In this document: positions 19,801-30,506 of the stretch, piece by piece
Layout of the letters: every line of letters starts with the position of its first letter
How positions within the stretch are numbered: position 1 is the stretch's first letter
Assembly (NCBI RefSeq): GCF_932526225.1
Contig: NC_064041.1
Location: forward strand, 4,211,046 to 4,275,045
Direction of reading: 5' to 3'
DNA: 64,000 bases
Origin: Nematostella vectensis
Lineage: Eukaryota; Cnidaria; Anthozoa; Actiniaria; Edwardsiidae
The notes under the pieces: model-generated
What the model saw: the letters and a program-made list of their open reading frames with translations, nothing else
What the model was told of the DNA's origin: nothing
The model's database searches: none
Translations under genes and position numbers: made by a program

Positions 19801-20459
19801 TAAAATACCTGATCCTCAATTCTACACCACCTCATACTCATCCCTTTGATACATTTTTACTAATTGCTATATCAATTGTACCAAACTACAAATCTTTGAT
19901 AAATCAAATCCTTTTTATATACACCAACCTTTCTCTTATATCCTGTTTGAAATCCATCTTCCATCTAATAACAAACATCCATATTTCATAAAATTACATT
20001 TTAATATTCAAAGCCCTCTCCCCTGCCATTATTACATATGAGTAACTCTCTTGAACCATTTCATGAATAAGAAAAAGATAATCAGTCATGTAGAGGGCCA
20101 AGCCATTGAGTAAATGCATAGAAAATTACAAGAAAAAAAGAATATCTACATTTGCTAATAACAGTGTTACCAGAATTCATTGTTGTTACATATGCAAATA
20201 ATATTGAGAGTAATGAGAATAATGCAATCAGTTTGGGTAATTTGCAATAATGTTAAGTACAGATGTAGTAATTAACTTTTAAGTACAGAGAGTCTTCAAG
20301 CATCAGTAATCATAATATGGTCAATTATTTTGTTGACAATTATTCACACAGATTTGAGGGAAATGAATGTTGTGCGCCTAACCGGCTGCAGTTTTACGAC
20401 CAAATCCGTACCACCATTAGACCTACACAGTTCCCTACATGTGTTTTACTCTTCATTGA

Positions 20460-21894
20460 TTGGAAATGGCCTTATTCTACACCAGGGAAGCTTTAAAAGC
20501 AGTTTTTACATCAGCCAAGGCGAAACCACTCAGCCGTAACCTGTGGGATACTCTAAACGGGCTACAGATATCACGTTTTCGTCCTACTCGTCTGAGCAAA
20601 CGGGCTGGACAACGGAAGCAAAGACCTACTTTGGGTTCTACTAGTCGCAGAGAGGGAAGTGCAGTTCCTGGCTTGGCAGAAATGCATTCGGTTCTCGATA
20701 TTTCCAACCTCAATGAAGGGATCAATTTGCATACTCCAAACCAGAACTTATTATATATTCAATGTGACACCCAGCCCAGCGACAAAAACAACATTGGAGA
20801 AACCGAAACCGGACCTACTCGGAGACATTTACGCGCCAAAGTTCCAAATGTGATTGTCTCTAACGTTATGTCACTTGCTCCAAAAATCGATGAAGTAATA
20901 GAACTCGTTTTGCGCAAAGAAGCCGACCTTGTTTTTATTACCGAAACTTGGTTAAAAGAAAGCGTGTCCGACGGAGTCATTAATATTCCTGACTTTAGTG
21001 TAGTACGCCGTGATCGGATGGAACAGATGCATGGTGGAGTGTGCGCGTATATCAAAGATGGCTGTAGATTCCAACATCTAAAAGAGCTGAACTGCTGTGA
21101 AGATCATGAGAGTTTGTGGGTGCATTTAAGACCTAATCGCCTTCCTCGAGGTTTCCACTGTATTATTGCCGCTGCAATATATCACCCACCCAGCGCAGAC
21201 GACCAGTCACTGCGGGAGCATCTGTTCCAGTCCCTCGCGCTCGTGGAGTCAAAGTTCCCCAACTCTGGCATACTGCTTACTGGCGATTTCAACCGTCTGG
21301 ACGTAAGCGGCCTGCTTAGACACTTTCGCCTGAAGCAAATTGTGAAGGTGCCAACGCGGAAAGATGCAACCTTGGATTTGATTCTTACTACATGCACGAT
21401 CATTACGCCGCGCCACCTTTTGGTCTGTCGGACCACAACACGGTGCTATCATAAAGCGGGACCTGCGCACCAGTTCCAAGGCCGCACTCGGAAGATATCT
21501 GATCAGCATTAATTGGTCCTTGTTATTCGCCCTTTTATCGGACTGCGATCAAATGTGGAATACATTTATTGAAGTGGTGAGTACTGGGCTTGACATCATC
21601 ATGCCCGAGAAAGAGTACCACATTTGTGCAGCTGACGCACCATGGATGACGCCAGGTCTTAAATCCATCATACTCAAGAGACAAGAGGCCTTTAAAAATC
21701 ACGGCCCCGAGTCAGTTCAATTCAAGTTCTTCAGAAACATGATGAATAGGGAGAGGGAGGTCTGCAGAAGCCGGTTTTACGATTCGAAGGTGAAACAACC
21801 AAAGGGCGAAAACCCAAAGAAATGGTGGGATGAGGTTAAGCGGCTCTGTGGCGCCAAAGTAACAAATATCTCATACTTAACAGTAAAGTGGTAA
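20460..21894 (+). pseudogene. Non-LTR retrotransposon endonuclease (APE-type) without reverse transcriptase
   Basis: A 350-codon frame has a basic N-terminus (to about residue 125) and then an apurinic-endonuclease fold: NVMSLAPKIDE, DLVFITETWL, MHGGVCAYI, AAAIYHPP, LLTGDFNRLD. The catalytic Asn/His region follows after a frameshift near 21390-21400 (PFGLSDHN in the other frame). It then continues at 21520-21894 (YHICAADAPWMT, KWWDEVKRL). It stops where the RT should begin, so the copy has lost its 3' half, the reverse of the usual 5' truncation. CR1/L2/Rex-like affiliation is inferred. Confidence 0.85.
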
Positions 21895-22439
21895 AGTGCA
21901 AATCCTCTAGGGTTTTCATATAAAGAACTAATTAATAATAAAAGTTATAAAATTAGCCACATTGATAGAATAATAGATGGACTGGAAGACAATAAGTTAG
22001 CAATGATGAGTCACCTATGAATACGTAAACTGTTCCTCAGTACCACTCATTTATTTATTTATATGCGTGCCATCTTTTGCATCAAAGCACTCATAAGCAA
22101 GGCAAGTGGGGGCAGATGCTACCATTATATATATATTTTTTTACTTACCAAGTCAAGCAAATTATCCTTTTTTTAAAGGATATCCGGCTTTTATCCGGTT
22201 TTCAAAATCCCGTGCAACAAAATGTAATAGTTAAAGTGTAATAGTCAAGCCAGTTTTGCCCATTTTCTGTCACATGGTTATCACATTGGCATGTAGAGGA
22301 GGCTATATGTTTTAGGTACATTTTTACCAGTATAATTAATGCAGTGGCTATATGCCCGACAGTCGGGAGTGGTCTTCAATCGATCTAGTCTGATGATTAT
22401 AACCCAAAGCAAGCAGTGCCGAGGACAAACCGCATTTAC

Positions 22440-22560
22440 GATTTTGTAACATTTAAATTTCAAATGTATTAAATATTATTCGTGTCCTGCTGACGGGCAC
22501 TGTAATTCAGCCTTTAGCTGCAAAATGGTGTAATAAACCATTGATTGATTGATTGATAAG
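22440..22560 (+). repeat. LINE-like 3' end with TTGA tail
   Basis: gcactgtaattcagcctttagctgc…aataaaccattgattgattgattgat is a typical CR1/L2 3' terminus with a simple-repeat tail. It may be the displaced 3' end of the endonuclease copy at 20460-21894; this link is inference. The intervening 21895-22439 shows no coding. Confidence 0.6.
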
Positions 22561-23006
22561 GTAAGTAAGTTGTGTCACATAGATGATATAACCTTTATAC
22601 CTTTCATATTAGTGCCTGTATGTTAAAACAGAGATAGATCATTTGATTTTGGTGTATACTTGCTTCTGCAAATTTGCAAACAGGATTCTGGATACCCCCC
22701 ACCCCCCTCCGAAACACAATAAAAAAAAAGGCTGATAGTGCATGTTGGGGAGAGGGAGATGAAATCCTTTCCTCTCCGTGCGCGCGTTTCCCTCTCCTCT
22801 CCCTTCCTCTCTACACTCAAGCTTTCCCCTTACCTCTTCCTAGTCTCCCATCCACCTCAATCCCTCACCCCAGAAGATCTGGGAACGAGACTGCGCAGAT
22901 GTTAATACAACTTTTTTCAGCAATGAACCCATATCTTGTGTCACCTGTTAGAATACGCCTCGGGGGTATTTGCAAACCTACCACAATAAGAGTTATCGGG
23001 ATGTCT
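22561..23006. other. No gene seen
   Basis: Contains a pyrimidine-rich stretch (22770-22875) and an open stretch lacking recognisable motifs. Confidence 0.45.
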
Positions 23007-23410
23007 TAAAGTAATAAGAGCGAAATTTTCGTATAGAATGTGTGTCGGCGGTGTTTTCTTGTTAAACAACACAACGGTCTCGAAGCGGTGTGAAAGACAT
23101 CGCTAATCTTAGCAGCATCACTGAAATCGTACAAAAATAACTATACAATCCTTAATCTACGTATTCCAGGGATTAATACGGTGCTAGTTACGTAGGGGTT
23201 CGTGATGTATTAAAGGGATAAGAGCGAAATTTTCGTATTGAATGTGTGTCGGCAGTGTTTTCTTGTCAAACAACACAACGGTCTCGAAGCGGTGTGAAAG
23301 ACATCGCTAATCTTAGCCGCTTCACTGAAATCCCATAAAAATAACTACACAATCCTTAATCTACGTATTCCAGGGATTGATTCGGTGCTAGTTACGTAGG
23401 GGTTCGTTTT
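23007..23410. repeat. 204-bp tandem duplication
   Basis: The block beginning taagagcgaaattttcgta recurs after 204 bases and ends gtgctagttacgtaggggttcg in both copies. The copies differ at roughly 5 percent of positions. No gene is seen within. Confidence 0.95.
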
Positions 23411-23534
23411 GATGCAATGTTTTATGTCGAATTGGTGTTCCGAATAACTGTGCATATGAAGTTAAAAAGACTCTCTTTTTCACAGTTAGCCGTTTTTATA
23501 TGAAACACTTATGAGGCTACATTTTTTGAAAACT

Positions 23535-23652
23535 ATGTGTGGACGAATTGACTCTATTTTTGTGGACGAGTTGTCTCTACTTGTGGACGAGTTGACTCAA
23601 TTTGTGGACGAAATGGTTGTGGACGACATGGTTTGTGGACGAAGTGACTGTA
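23535..23652. repeat. TGTGGACGA minisatellite
   Basis: Six copies of 'tgtggacga' at irregular 15-28 bp spacing, most followed by rttgact or atggt. Confidence 0.85.
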
Positions 23653-23975
23653 AACTTCTCGAGCTATTGAGAAAGTGAAAACGCGCGCACTTGCATCCAT
23701 CTACCCAAATATGTCATACGCTGAAGCGCTGGTATCAGCCGTCTTGAATCACTTGCTGACAGACGTGATTTTGCATGCGCAAAGTTTATTAGCAATATGC
23801 CTAAGGAAATTCCCCATATAATCTTGTGAAGTGCAGGCTGGCACATTCAGGTGCTTAGTACCAACGAAACACTGTCCCACAGTTAAAGACCAGTAATACC
23901 AACCGGTTAAGAGACTTCGTTAACCACAAATTCGTCAGGGACATTGTGAACAATTAAGAGTTTATTTGCGTCTGT

Positions 23976-26900
23976 TTAGTTTAGTTTAGTTTAGTTTATT
24001 GGCTTTGTCACACAAAAAAAATACTATGGTTTACAATAGGAAATAAACAAAATAAAGAAAATAAGAAACAATGTGACGGGAGAAGAAAACAGGGCGTAAG
24101 CCCCAATTGAAATTCTTTCCCAACAAATTACAAACAATAAGAATTCTAAAACGAAAATAAAAATTGAATTACATAAATTTAAGATCTTTGAAATTATGGA
24201 GGTTGGTAAAAGGCAAGTTTCTCTAAATAGTGAGTTGTCAGCTGATACCTGAAAGACGAAAGCGTAGTGCAAGATTTCATAAGTGAAGGAAGACTATTCC
24301 AAAGTTTGACAGTTCTAGGGAAATACGAATTCCTGTAATAATTTTGGTTGTGAGTGGAAAAAAGGCGGTAATTGTTAGGATGGTAATTTCGAGTATTGTA
24401 TCGGGACGTGGCTGGAGAGAGAAGGCTAGCTAAACTAATGCTCACGTCACCATTTTTTATTTTAAATAACAGAACTAGATCGGTTATGTCTCTTCGATAT
24501 TCTAATGGGAGGAGCTTAAGAGTTTTCAGCCTTTCTGTGTATGAAACATCGGCGGGATAGTTCAAAATAAACTTGGATGCTCGACGCTGGACGTTCTCAA
24601 TCAGAGCTTTGTGCTTGCCTGTCGAAGGCGACCAAATGCAAGAAGCATACTCCAGGTGGGGCCTAACAAGGGTGCAGTACAGCAGCTGTCTTGTAGTTGG
24701 GTCGAGGATGTCAGAACAGACCCGCTTCACTAGTCCAAGCACCCTGTTTGCTTTTGCGCACATAGGCTCGATGTGAGGACCCCAAGACAGATCGTTAGTA
24801 ATTGTAACGCCGAGGTCAGTCACCTGCGCTACTGGATCCAGGGTGCGACCGCATAGTTGGTAAGGGTACGGAGGACGCTTGGTAGAACGCTTCTTTGACA
24901 TGTGCACCACTTTGCACTTAGATGCACTAAACTCCATGCCGTGCTCTAGACTCCAGCTGTACAGGGAGTCAAGGTCAGCCAGCAACGAGGTTGAAGAACT
25001 TGCAGTGTCTATAGAGCGGTAGAGCTTAGAATCATCAGCATAAAGAGCGATGTTTGAGCCTTGCTGCACGTAGTTAGGCATATCGTTGGCATATACTAGG
25101 AACAACAGGGGCCCAAGGATAGATCCTTGTGGGACCCCTGAGGTCACTGGCAGCCAAGAGGAGGACGCACCATCGAGGACAACACGCTGCCTCCTTCCCG
25201 TTAGGTAGGACACAAACCATTTCAGCAGAGAACCCGTGACTCCATACTGCTGCAGCTTGGAAATAAGCAGATGATGAGAGGCCTTGTCAAAGGCCTTGGA
25301 AAGGTCTAGGTGAATGACATCAATGTCCTGCCCCCCTGCTAGTCTGTCTACGATGTCATGATAGACTTCAACAAGTTGCGTCATGGTGGATTTTCTCTTA
25401 AGGAATCCGTGTTGAAGCTGGTAAATATGGGGGGAAATGAAGTTGAAGCAGCGCTTGAAGACGCAGCGTTCAAGGACTTTTGACAGGATACACAGAAGAG
25501 AGATAGGCCTGTAGTTTTCTGCCAGGGTGGGGTCATCCTTCTTGAACACAGGTGTGACATTTGCGTCCTTCCAAAGCGCGGGAACAGATCCAAGAGACAG
25601 CGACAGATTAAACAACCGACATAACGATGGTGCGATTTGATGAGCGGTGTTTTTCAGCAGAATACCAGGGATTTGATCCGTTCCACAGGCTTTATGGGAG
25701 TCAAGATTTCGTAAGACATCCAGTACTTCAGGGACAGTGAGTTGGATAGAGCCCAGACCCAACACGGGCTCACGGTTGGTAGGCTGGGCCCTAACAAATT
25801 CCTCGCTGGCGGATGGACTGAATATGTGGTGAAAATGTCTGTTTAACAGAGCCATGTTCTTGGTATCTGTAACGAAGGCGTGGCCATCGCGAAAAAAATT
25901 CGGCGAAGGCTTGTTAGAAGTGCATGATTTTACGTATGTCCAGAAACGCTTTGGGTTGTCGGATATAACAGATTTTAGTTTTTCGTCGTGCTCTTTTTTC
26001 TTTTTGGAAAGCATTTGTTTCGCAGCGCGTCGAAGCTCATTGTATTTTCTTTCGGCAGCCAGTGATCCGGTTTTGTTAGCTTTTTTACGCTGCGCATCCT
26101 TCTTTTTGAGCAAAGAACGCAGTTCGTGATCTATCCACGGGTAATCGCTCACATTCCTTGGTTTGGATTTTGGAATATGCTCGATAACAGCGGCGAGAAA
26201 TAGATCAGTCCAATTAGCGAGTGATGAATCGATGTTATCGCTTTGAGAGAAACACAGGTCCCACGGGATGTTCTTCAGCGACTCATTAAGTCCCGTCCAG
26301 TCTGCACGCTTGAAGTTGTACACAACGCGTTTGGTCTTTGTTTTTTTAGAGATATTCAAGTCTAGTTCGAAACTGATCAACTTGTGGTCGGTAGAAATAA
26401 TGTCATCGAATCCGTGTATGTGATGAAATTTGGATGGGATACTCGTCAAAATTAAATCGAGAATGTTCCTTCCCCTTGTTGGAAAATCAATAAGCTGCCA
26501 TAAATAGTTATCCTTTATAATTTTGCAGAGATAGTTTGTGAGGCAATCGCCGGTTTTAGCGGCTCCTGTCGTCCAGTCGATCTCAGAGAGATTGAAGTCG
26601 CCAATCACTATTAACTGATCGTATTTCGCTTTAGAAGCTAGGCGCAGAGTTTTCTTGAGTTGTTTTAGATACTCTAGGTCAGTGTCCTGCGGTCGGTAAT
26701 AAATGATAGCCAGAATCTTGCGTCGTGAGTTAGGACGGAGCTCGCATGCTAAAAGTTCAGCGTCGGTTTCTAAATCACATCGACGGAGGCTCACGATACT
26801 GTTTTTGACCGCCAGGAACACTCCTCCTCCTCTACGGGACTGTCTGTCCCGTCTGTGGATGGTGTAGTCCGCGGAACTAGGGAATAATTCGCAGTCCAGA

Positions 26901-27385
26901 TAATTTGGATTCAGCCAAGACTCCACACAGAATATTAAGTCCTTGCCAATGGAAAGTGCTTGGAGTTCGCTCCGTTTTTTAGCGACGCTCCTAGAATTCA
27001 TATACAAGCATTTCACGGTGGTACAGCAATAACTTTTCCCTCTAGAGAACGCCCGTGGGCCAGGATGGGATGAAACATCTCCGCAGAGAAGCAGAAGCCC
27101 AACGAGGTAGCAGTTTGGTCTGGTGAAGTCCCGTCTTGGGCGAAACAGGGAATGATGTTGATTCCCGAAATCAGGCCTATTAGAGAAACCCACTTTGCAA
27201 AATCTCCATATATAGAATGACGTCTCTTTGCCATTGCGATTAGCAATAGGTGGCTGAGCAAAAAGTAGCAAGGATCGTATAGCTAACAAAATGATGACAG
27301 ATCTCAGGGAGACGTGACTGGCCGCCATGATGGTCAGCGGTTCAACTGTTATATATTTATGGCTTTTTGTTATGGCCACTGCCTG
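23976..27385 (-). mobile_element. CR1/L2-like non-LTR retrotransposon, near complete, minus strand
   Basis: The reading frame 27379-24194 is followed on the minus strand by about 200 bases of 3' UTR and a (TAAAC)5 tail at 23976-23999, typical of CR1/L2 families, which end in short tandem repeats rather than poly(A). A single long ORF is intact. The 5' limit is uncertain. Target-site duplications could not be fixed because the tail is repetitive. Confidence 0.9.
24194..27379 (-). CDS. Endonuclease-reverse transcriptase of CR1/L2-like LINE, intact
   Basis: The frame is 1061 codons with no stop or frameshift. The N-terminus includes a hydrophobic stretch and the SSHPGP motif seen just before the endonuclease in many such elements. 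The endonuclease has MNSRSV, CVESWLNP, IIYYRPQ, GDFNLSEIDW and STDHKLI. The RT carries RPISLLCILSKVLER, HLDLSKAFD, VPQGSILGP and the catalytic YADDSKLY (about 25020-25043). The C-terminal segment (LYCTLVRPHLEYASCIW, RRASKFIL) is the standard RT tail. The start at 27379 is the most upstream ATG; an ATG at 27327 (MAAS) is an alternative. The encoded enzyme nicks target DNA and reverse-transcribes its own RNA. Intactness suggests recent mobility. Confidence 0.95.
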   Translation of the reverse strand: MAITKSHKYITVEPLTIMAASHVSLRSVIILLAIRSLLLFAQPPIANRNGKETSFYIWRFCKVGFSNRPDFGNQHHSLFRPRRDFTRPNCYLVGLLLLCGDVSSHPGPRAFSRGKSYCCTTVKCLYMNSRSVAKKRSELQALSIGKDLIFCVESWLNPNYLDCELFPSSADYTIHRRDRQSRRGGGVFLAVKNSIVSLRRCDLETDAELLACELRPNSRRKILAIIYYRPQDTDLEYLKQLKKTLRLASKAKYDQLIVIGDFNLSEIDWTTGAAKTGDCLTNYLCKIIKDNYLWQLIDFPTRGRNILDLILTSIPSKFHHIHGFDDIISTDHKLISFELDLNISKKTKTKRVVYNFKRADWTGLNESLKNIPWDLCFSQSDNIDSSLANWTDLFLAAVIEHIPKSKPRNVSDYPWIDHELRSLLKKKDAQRKKANKTGSLAAERKYNELRRAAKQMLSKKKKEHDEKLKSVISDNPKRFWTYVKSCTSNKPSPNFFRDGHAFVTDTKNMALLNRHFHHIFSPSASEEFVRAQPTNREPVLGLGSIQLTVPEVLDVLRNLDSHKACGTDQIPGILLKNTAHQIAPSLCRLFNLSLSLGSVPALWKDANVTPVFKKDDPTLAENYRPISLLCILSKVLERCVFKRCFNFISPHIYQLQHGFLKRKSTMTQLVEVYHDIVDRLAGGQDIDVIHLDLSKAFDKASHHLLISKLQQYGVTGSLLKWFVSYLTGRRQRVVLDGASSSWLPVTSGVPQGSILGPLLFLVYANDMPNYVQQGSNIALYADDSKLYRSIDTASSSTSLLADLDSLYSWSLEHGMEFSASKCKVVHMSKKRSTKRPPYPYQLCGRTLDPVAQVTDLGVTITNDLSWGPHIEPMCAKANRVLGLVKRVCSDILDPTTRQLLYCTLVRPHLEYASCIWSPSTGKHKALIENVQRRASKFILNYPADVSYTERLKTLKLLPLEYRRDITDLVLLFKIKNGDVSISLASLLSPATSRYNTRNYHPNNYRLFSTHNQNYYRNSYFPRTVKLWNSLPSLMKSCTTLSSFRYQLTTHYLEKLAFYQPP

Positions 27386-27440
27386 TAATTCAGTTTACAC
27401 TGCAAGAGGCTTTATTAAACTCATTGTCTAACTATACTTA
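27386..27440 (+). repeat. LINE-like 3' end remnant
   Basis: cctgtaattcagtttacactgcaagaggctttattaaac resembles the 3' end at 22491-22545 and lies in the opposite orientation to the adjacent minus-strand LINE, which suggests insertion of the latter into or beside an older copy. Confidence 0.5.
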
Positions 27441-27829
27441 GATTATCCGTTTAAACATTTGCAAGAATGTAATGGGCATTGTGGACATGCTAGATTTTCG
27501 ATCATAATGATGGATAACAAAGACCATCTTAATTAATAGTTTTTTTTTTTGCTTTCTCATAGGGTAAGCATGAAGTAATCTGCAAGAAGTTTCATTACTG
27601 TCGAATCCGTTGTATCGCGACCCGCGTTTTCAAAACACGATTTGTTTTGGTTTTCTGTTCTGTCAGTAAAACCATTCTGAGCCAATCAGAGTCTTGCTTT
27701 GTGCACTTCCCTTGCTATCCTCTGGACGAAAACCTACGGAAGCCCATGAGGGCCACTCAAGGTTTTCGTTAACAACATATCACCTTTCGGTCACGACTTT
27801 GAACTATTATATCGCACCATATCGCACTT
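27441..27829. other. No gene seen
   Basis: Spacer with an inverted pair around 27690-27780 (gacgaaaacct…ggttttcgt). No gene is recognised. Confidence 0.5.
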
Positions 27830-28300
27830 TGTGTCTCAAAACATCGCACTTTGTGTCTTAAAAAACGCATCATTTTGCCTTTGCTTAAAACATTTCAGTA
27901 TATCGTTCACGACGTTCAACTTTGTGCTTATAACAGAAAACTATTTGTCTATTGCATAAAATATTTGACTTTGTGCTTTATAACATGGGACTTTGTGTCT
28001 TAAAAAATCTCGCGATTTGCCGAATGCGCAAATAATTTCAGGTTTTGTCTATTGCATAAAATTTTTAACTTTGTGCTTCATAACATGGTACTTTGTGTCT
28101 AAAAAAATCTCGCGATTTACCGAATGCGTAAATCATTTCAGGTTTTGTCTATTGCATAAAATATTTAACTTTGTGCTTTATAACATGGCACTTTGTGTCT
28201 TTTAAAATATCGCGATTTGCCGAATGGCCAAATAATTTCAGTTTTTGTCTATGCATAAAAAATTTAACTTTGTGCTTTAGAACTTCATTTCACAAATTTG
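27830..28300 (+). repeat. 100-bp satellite-like tandem repeat
   Basis: The unit actttgtgtct…ctcgcgatttgccgaatgcg…gttttgtctattgcataaaat…ctttgtgcttcataacatgg starts at 27990, 28090 and 28190. Partial or diverged units lie on both sides. Period is exactly 100. Confidence 0.92.
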
Positions 28301-28809
28301 AAGAAAATTTTCAAATAACTGGATTCTATACGAATGACCTGTGAGCTCCCTACAAGGTCTAAAAACTAAACAGAACTTCAGGATAGGCCGAAGAAAAGAA
28401 GCCTTAGCGGTACGGGATCAAAGACTGAACTGGTTGAGAACCCGCTCGAGCTTAATTCAGTGTTCTACAGATGCAGGTACCTCTAGCTCGCCGTCGGGAC
28501 TAAGGCCCCAGTGATTACTCTACATCGGAAGCCTCTCCTCCAAACGATAAATCACGGCATTTGACTTTGTTTTTAACTTAGGCGGCTCATCGCATTAATA
28601 CTAATAACATCTAACTTTTTTGACAATCGCAACGACTCACAATAGGTCGCAATGCTGAACTTTTTACTTTGTCTTATCAACAATGCTATTTATTTCACTG
28701 AGCTTTATGGCTTATAATCTTGGTTTAATGTTTATATTTACATATATATCTCAATTTAAGCTCAGGATTTTGCAATTACGTTTCTAGTATATTCGCAAAG
28801 CATGCTGGT
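28301..28809. other. No gene seen
   Basis: Unique-looking insertion between the regular and the degenerate satellite blocks. Confidence 0.5.
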
Positions 28810-29160
28810 CTATGTAGAAAAAAACTCACTTTTTGCAAACGCACTTTGTGCTTCACGAGATTGCACTTTTTGCGTTACGACATTGGACTTTTTGCACAAC
28901 GACATGTGACTATTTGTCACACACGATTGGATGTTTAGGCTTGCGTCATGGCACATTATGCAAATCGCCAACAATATCTGACTCTTGGCGTCACGAACTG
29001 AGACAATTTGCTTCAAAACATTTAAGTTTTTGTCTATTGCATAAAATATTCAACTTTGTGTCTAAAAAAATCTCGCGATTTGCCGAATGCGCAGTTTTTG
29101 TCTGTGCATTAAATACTCCATTTTGTACCTTTGCTTTGGGCAACATTGCGCTATATTTCA
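28810..29160 (+). repeat. Degenerate satellite units
   Basis: Shorter 'gcactttgtgcttcacgag / gacattggactttttgcac' motifs lead into one recognisable unit of the 100-bp satellite at 29018-29110. Confidence 0.75.
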
Positions 29161-30059
29161 ATGTGTTTCAGAGAAAGCAAATACACCTTGGTTTGTCTTT
29201 ATATGTACGCAAAGGACAATTTCGTGATACCTTATTTTAGTGGAGCTTAGGGAACCCTTCAAACAATATCAAGAATGAAGTGATTTTTAGCTGTTCTCTA
29301 TTCCGGGTCAATATTTTTACCTGTTCTCTATTCCGGGTCCAAAAAACTTATGTTCAAACGAAACCCTCTAAAAGTTTTCATGTTGCGGACTTGGGGGACA
29401 TTTGCACTTGCAGAGACATTTCGCAAGGGAATAACGGGCGTTTATTGTTATGCAGCAAACTGATTATAGAAGCCCCGCATCAGTGCTGAACTTATCATAC
29501 TCCGCCTTAAGCCCTGCGACCATATGCAAGGACTTAAGGCGGTGTACGATGAAAAAGACGGTTAAGTGACTCGCTTCTGCCCATTTTTTGTCCGTGATCC
29601 TGTTGACGCAATCTTATAATCAGTTTGCTGCATGACCATACATAGAGCGCCCGTTATTCCCTTTCGAAATGTCTCTGCACGTGCAAATGTCTCCTACAAC
29701 TTGAATAATTAGAGGGTTTCCATTGAGCAAGTTTTTGGGCCCGGAATAGAAAACGGGTAAAAATTTGTTCATTATTGATATTGTCTGACGGGATAGGGAC
29801 ATAACTTGTCGAGTAACTGTATCGAAAACGAGGTATCGAGAAATCGCTTATTTCGAGTTTTCAAAATAACAGTTGTACGAAATCACCCTTTGGTCATGTC
29901 TAATCGAAATAATCTATATACCCTGCCCTTTGCGTACATATAAAGACAACCACTAAGCTTTCATGGGGTGAAAACAACAAATGTGTATTTGCTTTCTCTG
30001 AAACACATTGAAAGATAACGCAATACAAAGGTACAAAATGGAGTATGGCGACAAAAAAC
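29093..30059. repeat. Long inverted repeat (about 970 bp foldback)
   Basis: 29093-29225 pairs with 29928-30059 (actccattttgtacctttg, gtgtttcagagaaagcaaatac, gtctttatatgtacgcaaag). 29300-29475 pairs with 29607-29775 (tctattccggg, gaaaccctcta, gacatttgcac, gagacatttcg, gggaataacggg, cagcaaactgattata). The centre holds a small ccgccttaag/cttaaggcgg palindrome. Coding is absent, so it is probably a non-autonomous foldback. Confidence 0.9.
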
Positions 30060-30506
30060 ATTTGCATGGTCAGTTTAGACTTGCCACTAAGATTACCATC
30101 ATTCCTTAGTATAAGTAATGTCTCTCCTCAAATTTAAAGAAAAAGAATCTGATAAAATGAATCAGTAGTTAATTAAGCAGCAATGATTAAATAATATCCT
30201 GTGAAAGCATGAACGAAATCGGGGATTGCGAGTTTAGACGTCAATTTTTAAACAAGTAAATATCAAAAAAAGCTCTAAAAAATAGGTAACGAGCCACCCG
30301 TCAGAGGGCTTCTCTAATCATGTTGCTATTAATACTTGAACAGACAATGTTCACTAATAGCTTAATTTTGACAAAAGTAGGCTGTGTCTGCTCATGAACG
30401 GCACCAAAACAAGGTCAGGCACCCTTTATGATGGTGGACTATGTTAGCATAAACTGGCCAAAAAGTATTTACGAAATGATTAAAGGCGTGGTTTCCTTTT
30501 AAAAAT
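30060..30506. other. No gene seen
   Basis: Spacer before the Crypton-like gene; may contain its 5' UTR. Confidence 0.4.

Larger units (their letters stand above)
18140..20459. other. Long non-coding AT-rich stretch
   Basis: No gene recognised. It holds a T run at 18722-18733 and two perfect hairpins listed separately. Many TTTATT/ATAAA runs occur. Confidence 0.5.

Noticed and set aside
22674-23009. 111-codon open stretch
   Set aside because: Low-complexity pyrimidine-rich DNA without any recognisable motif.
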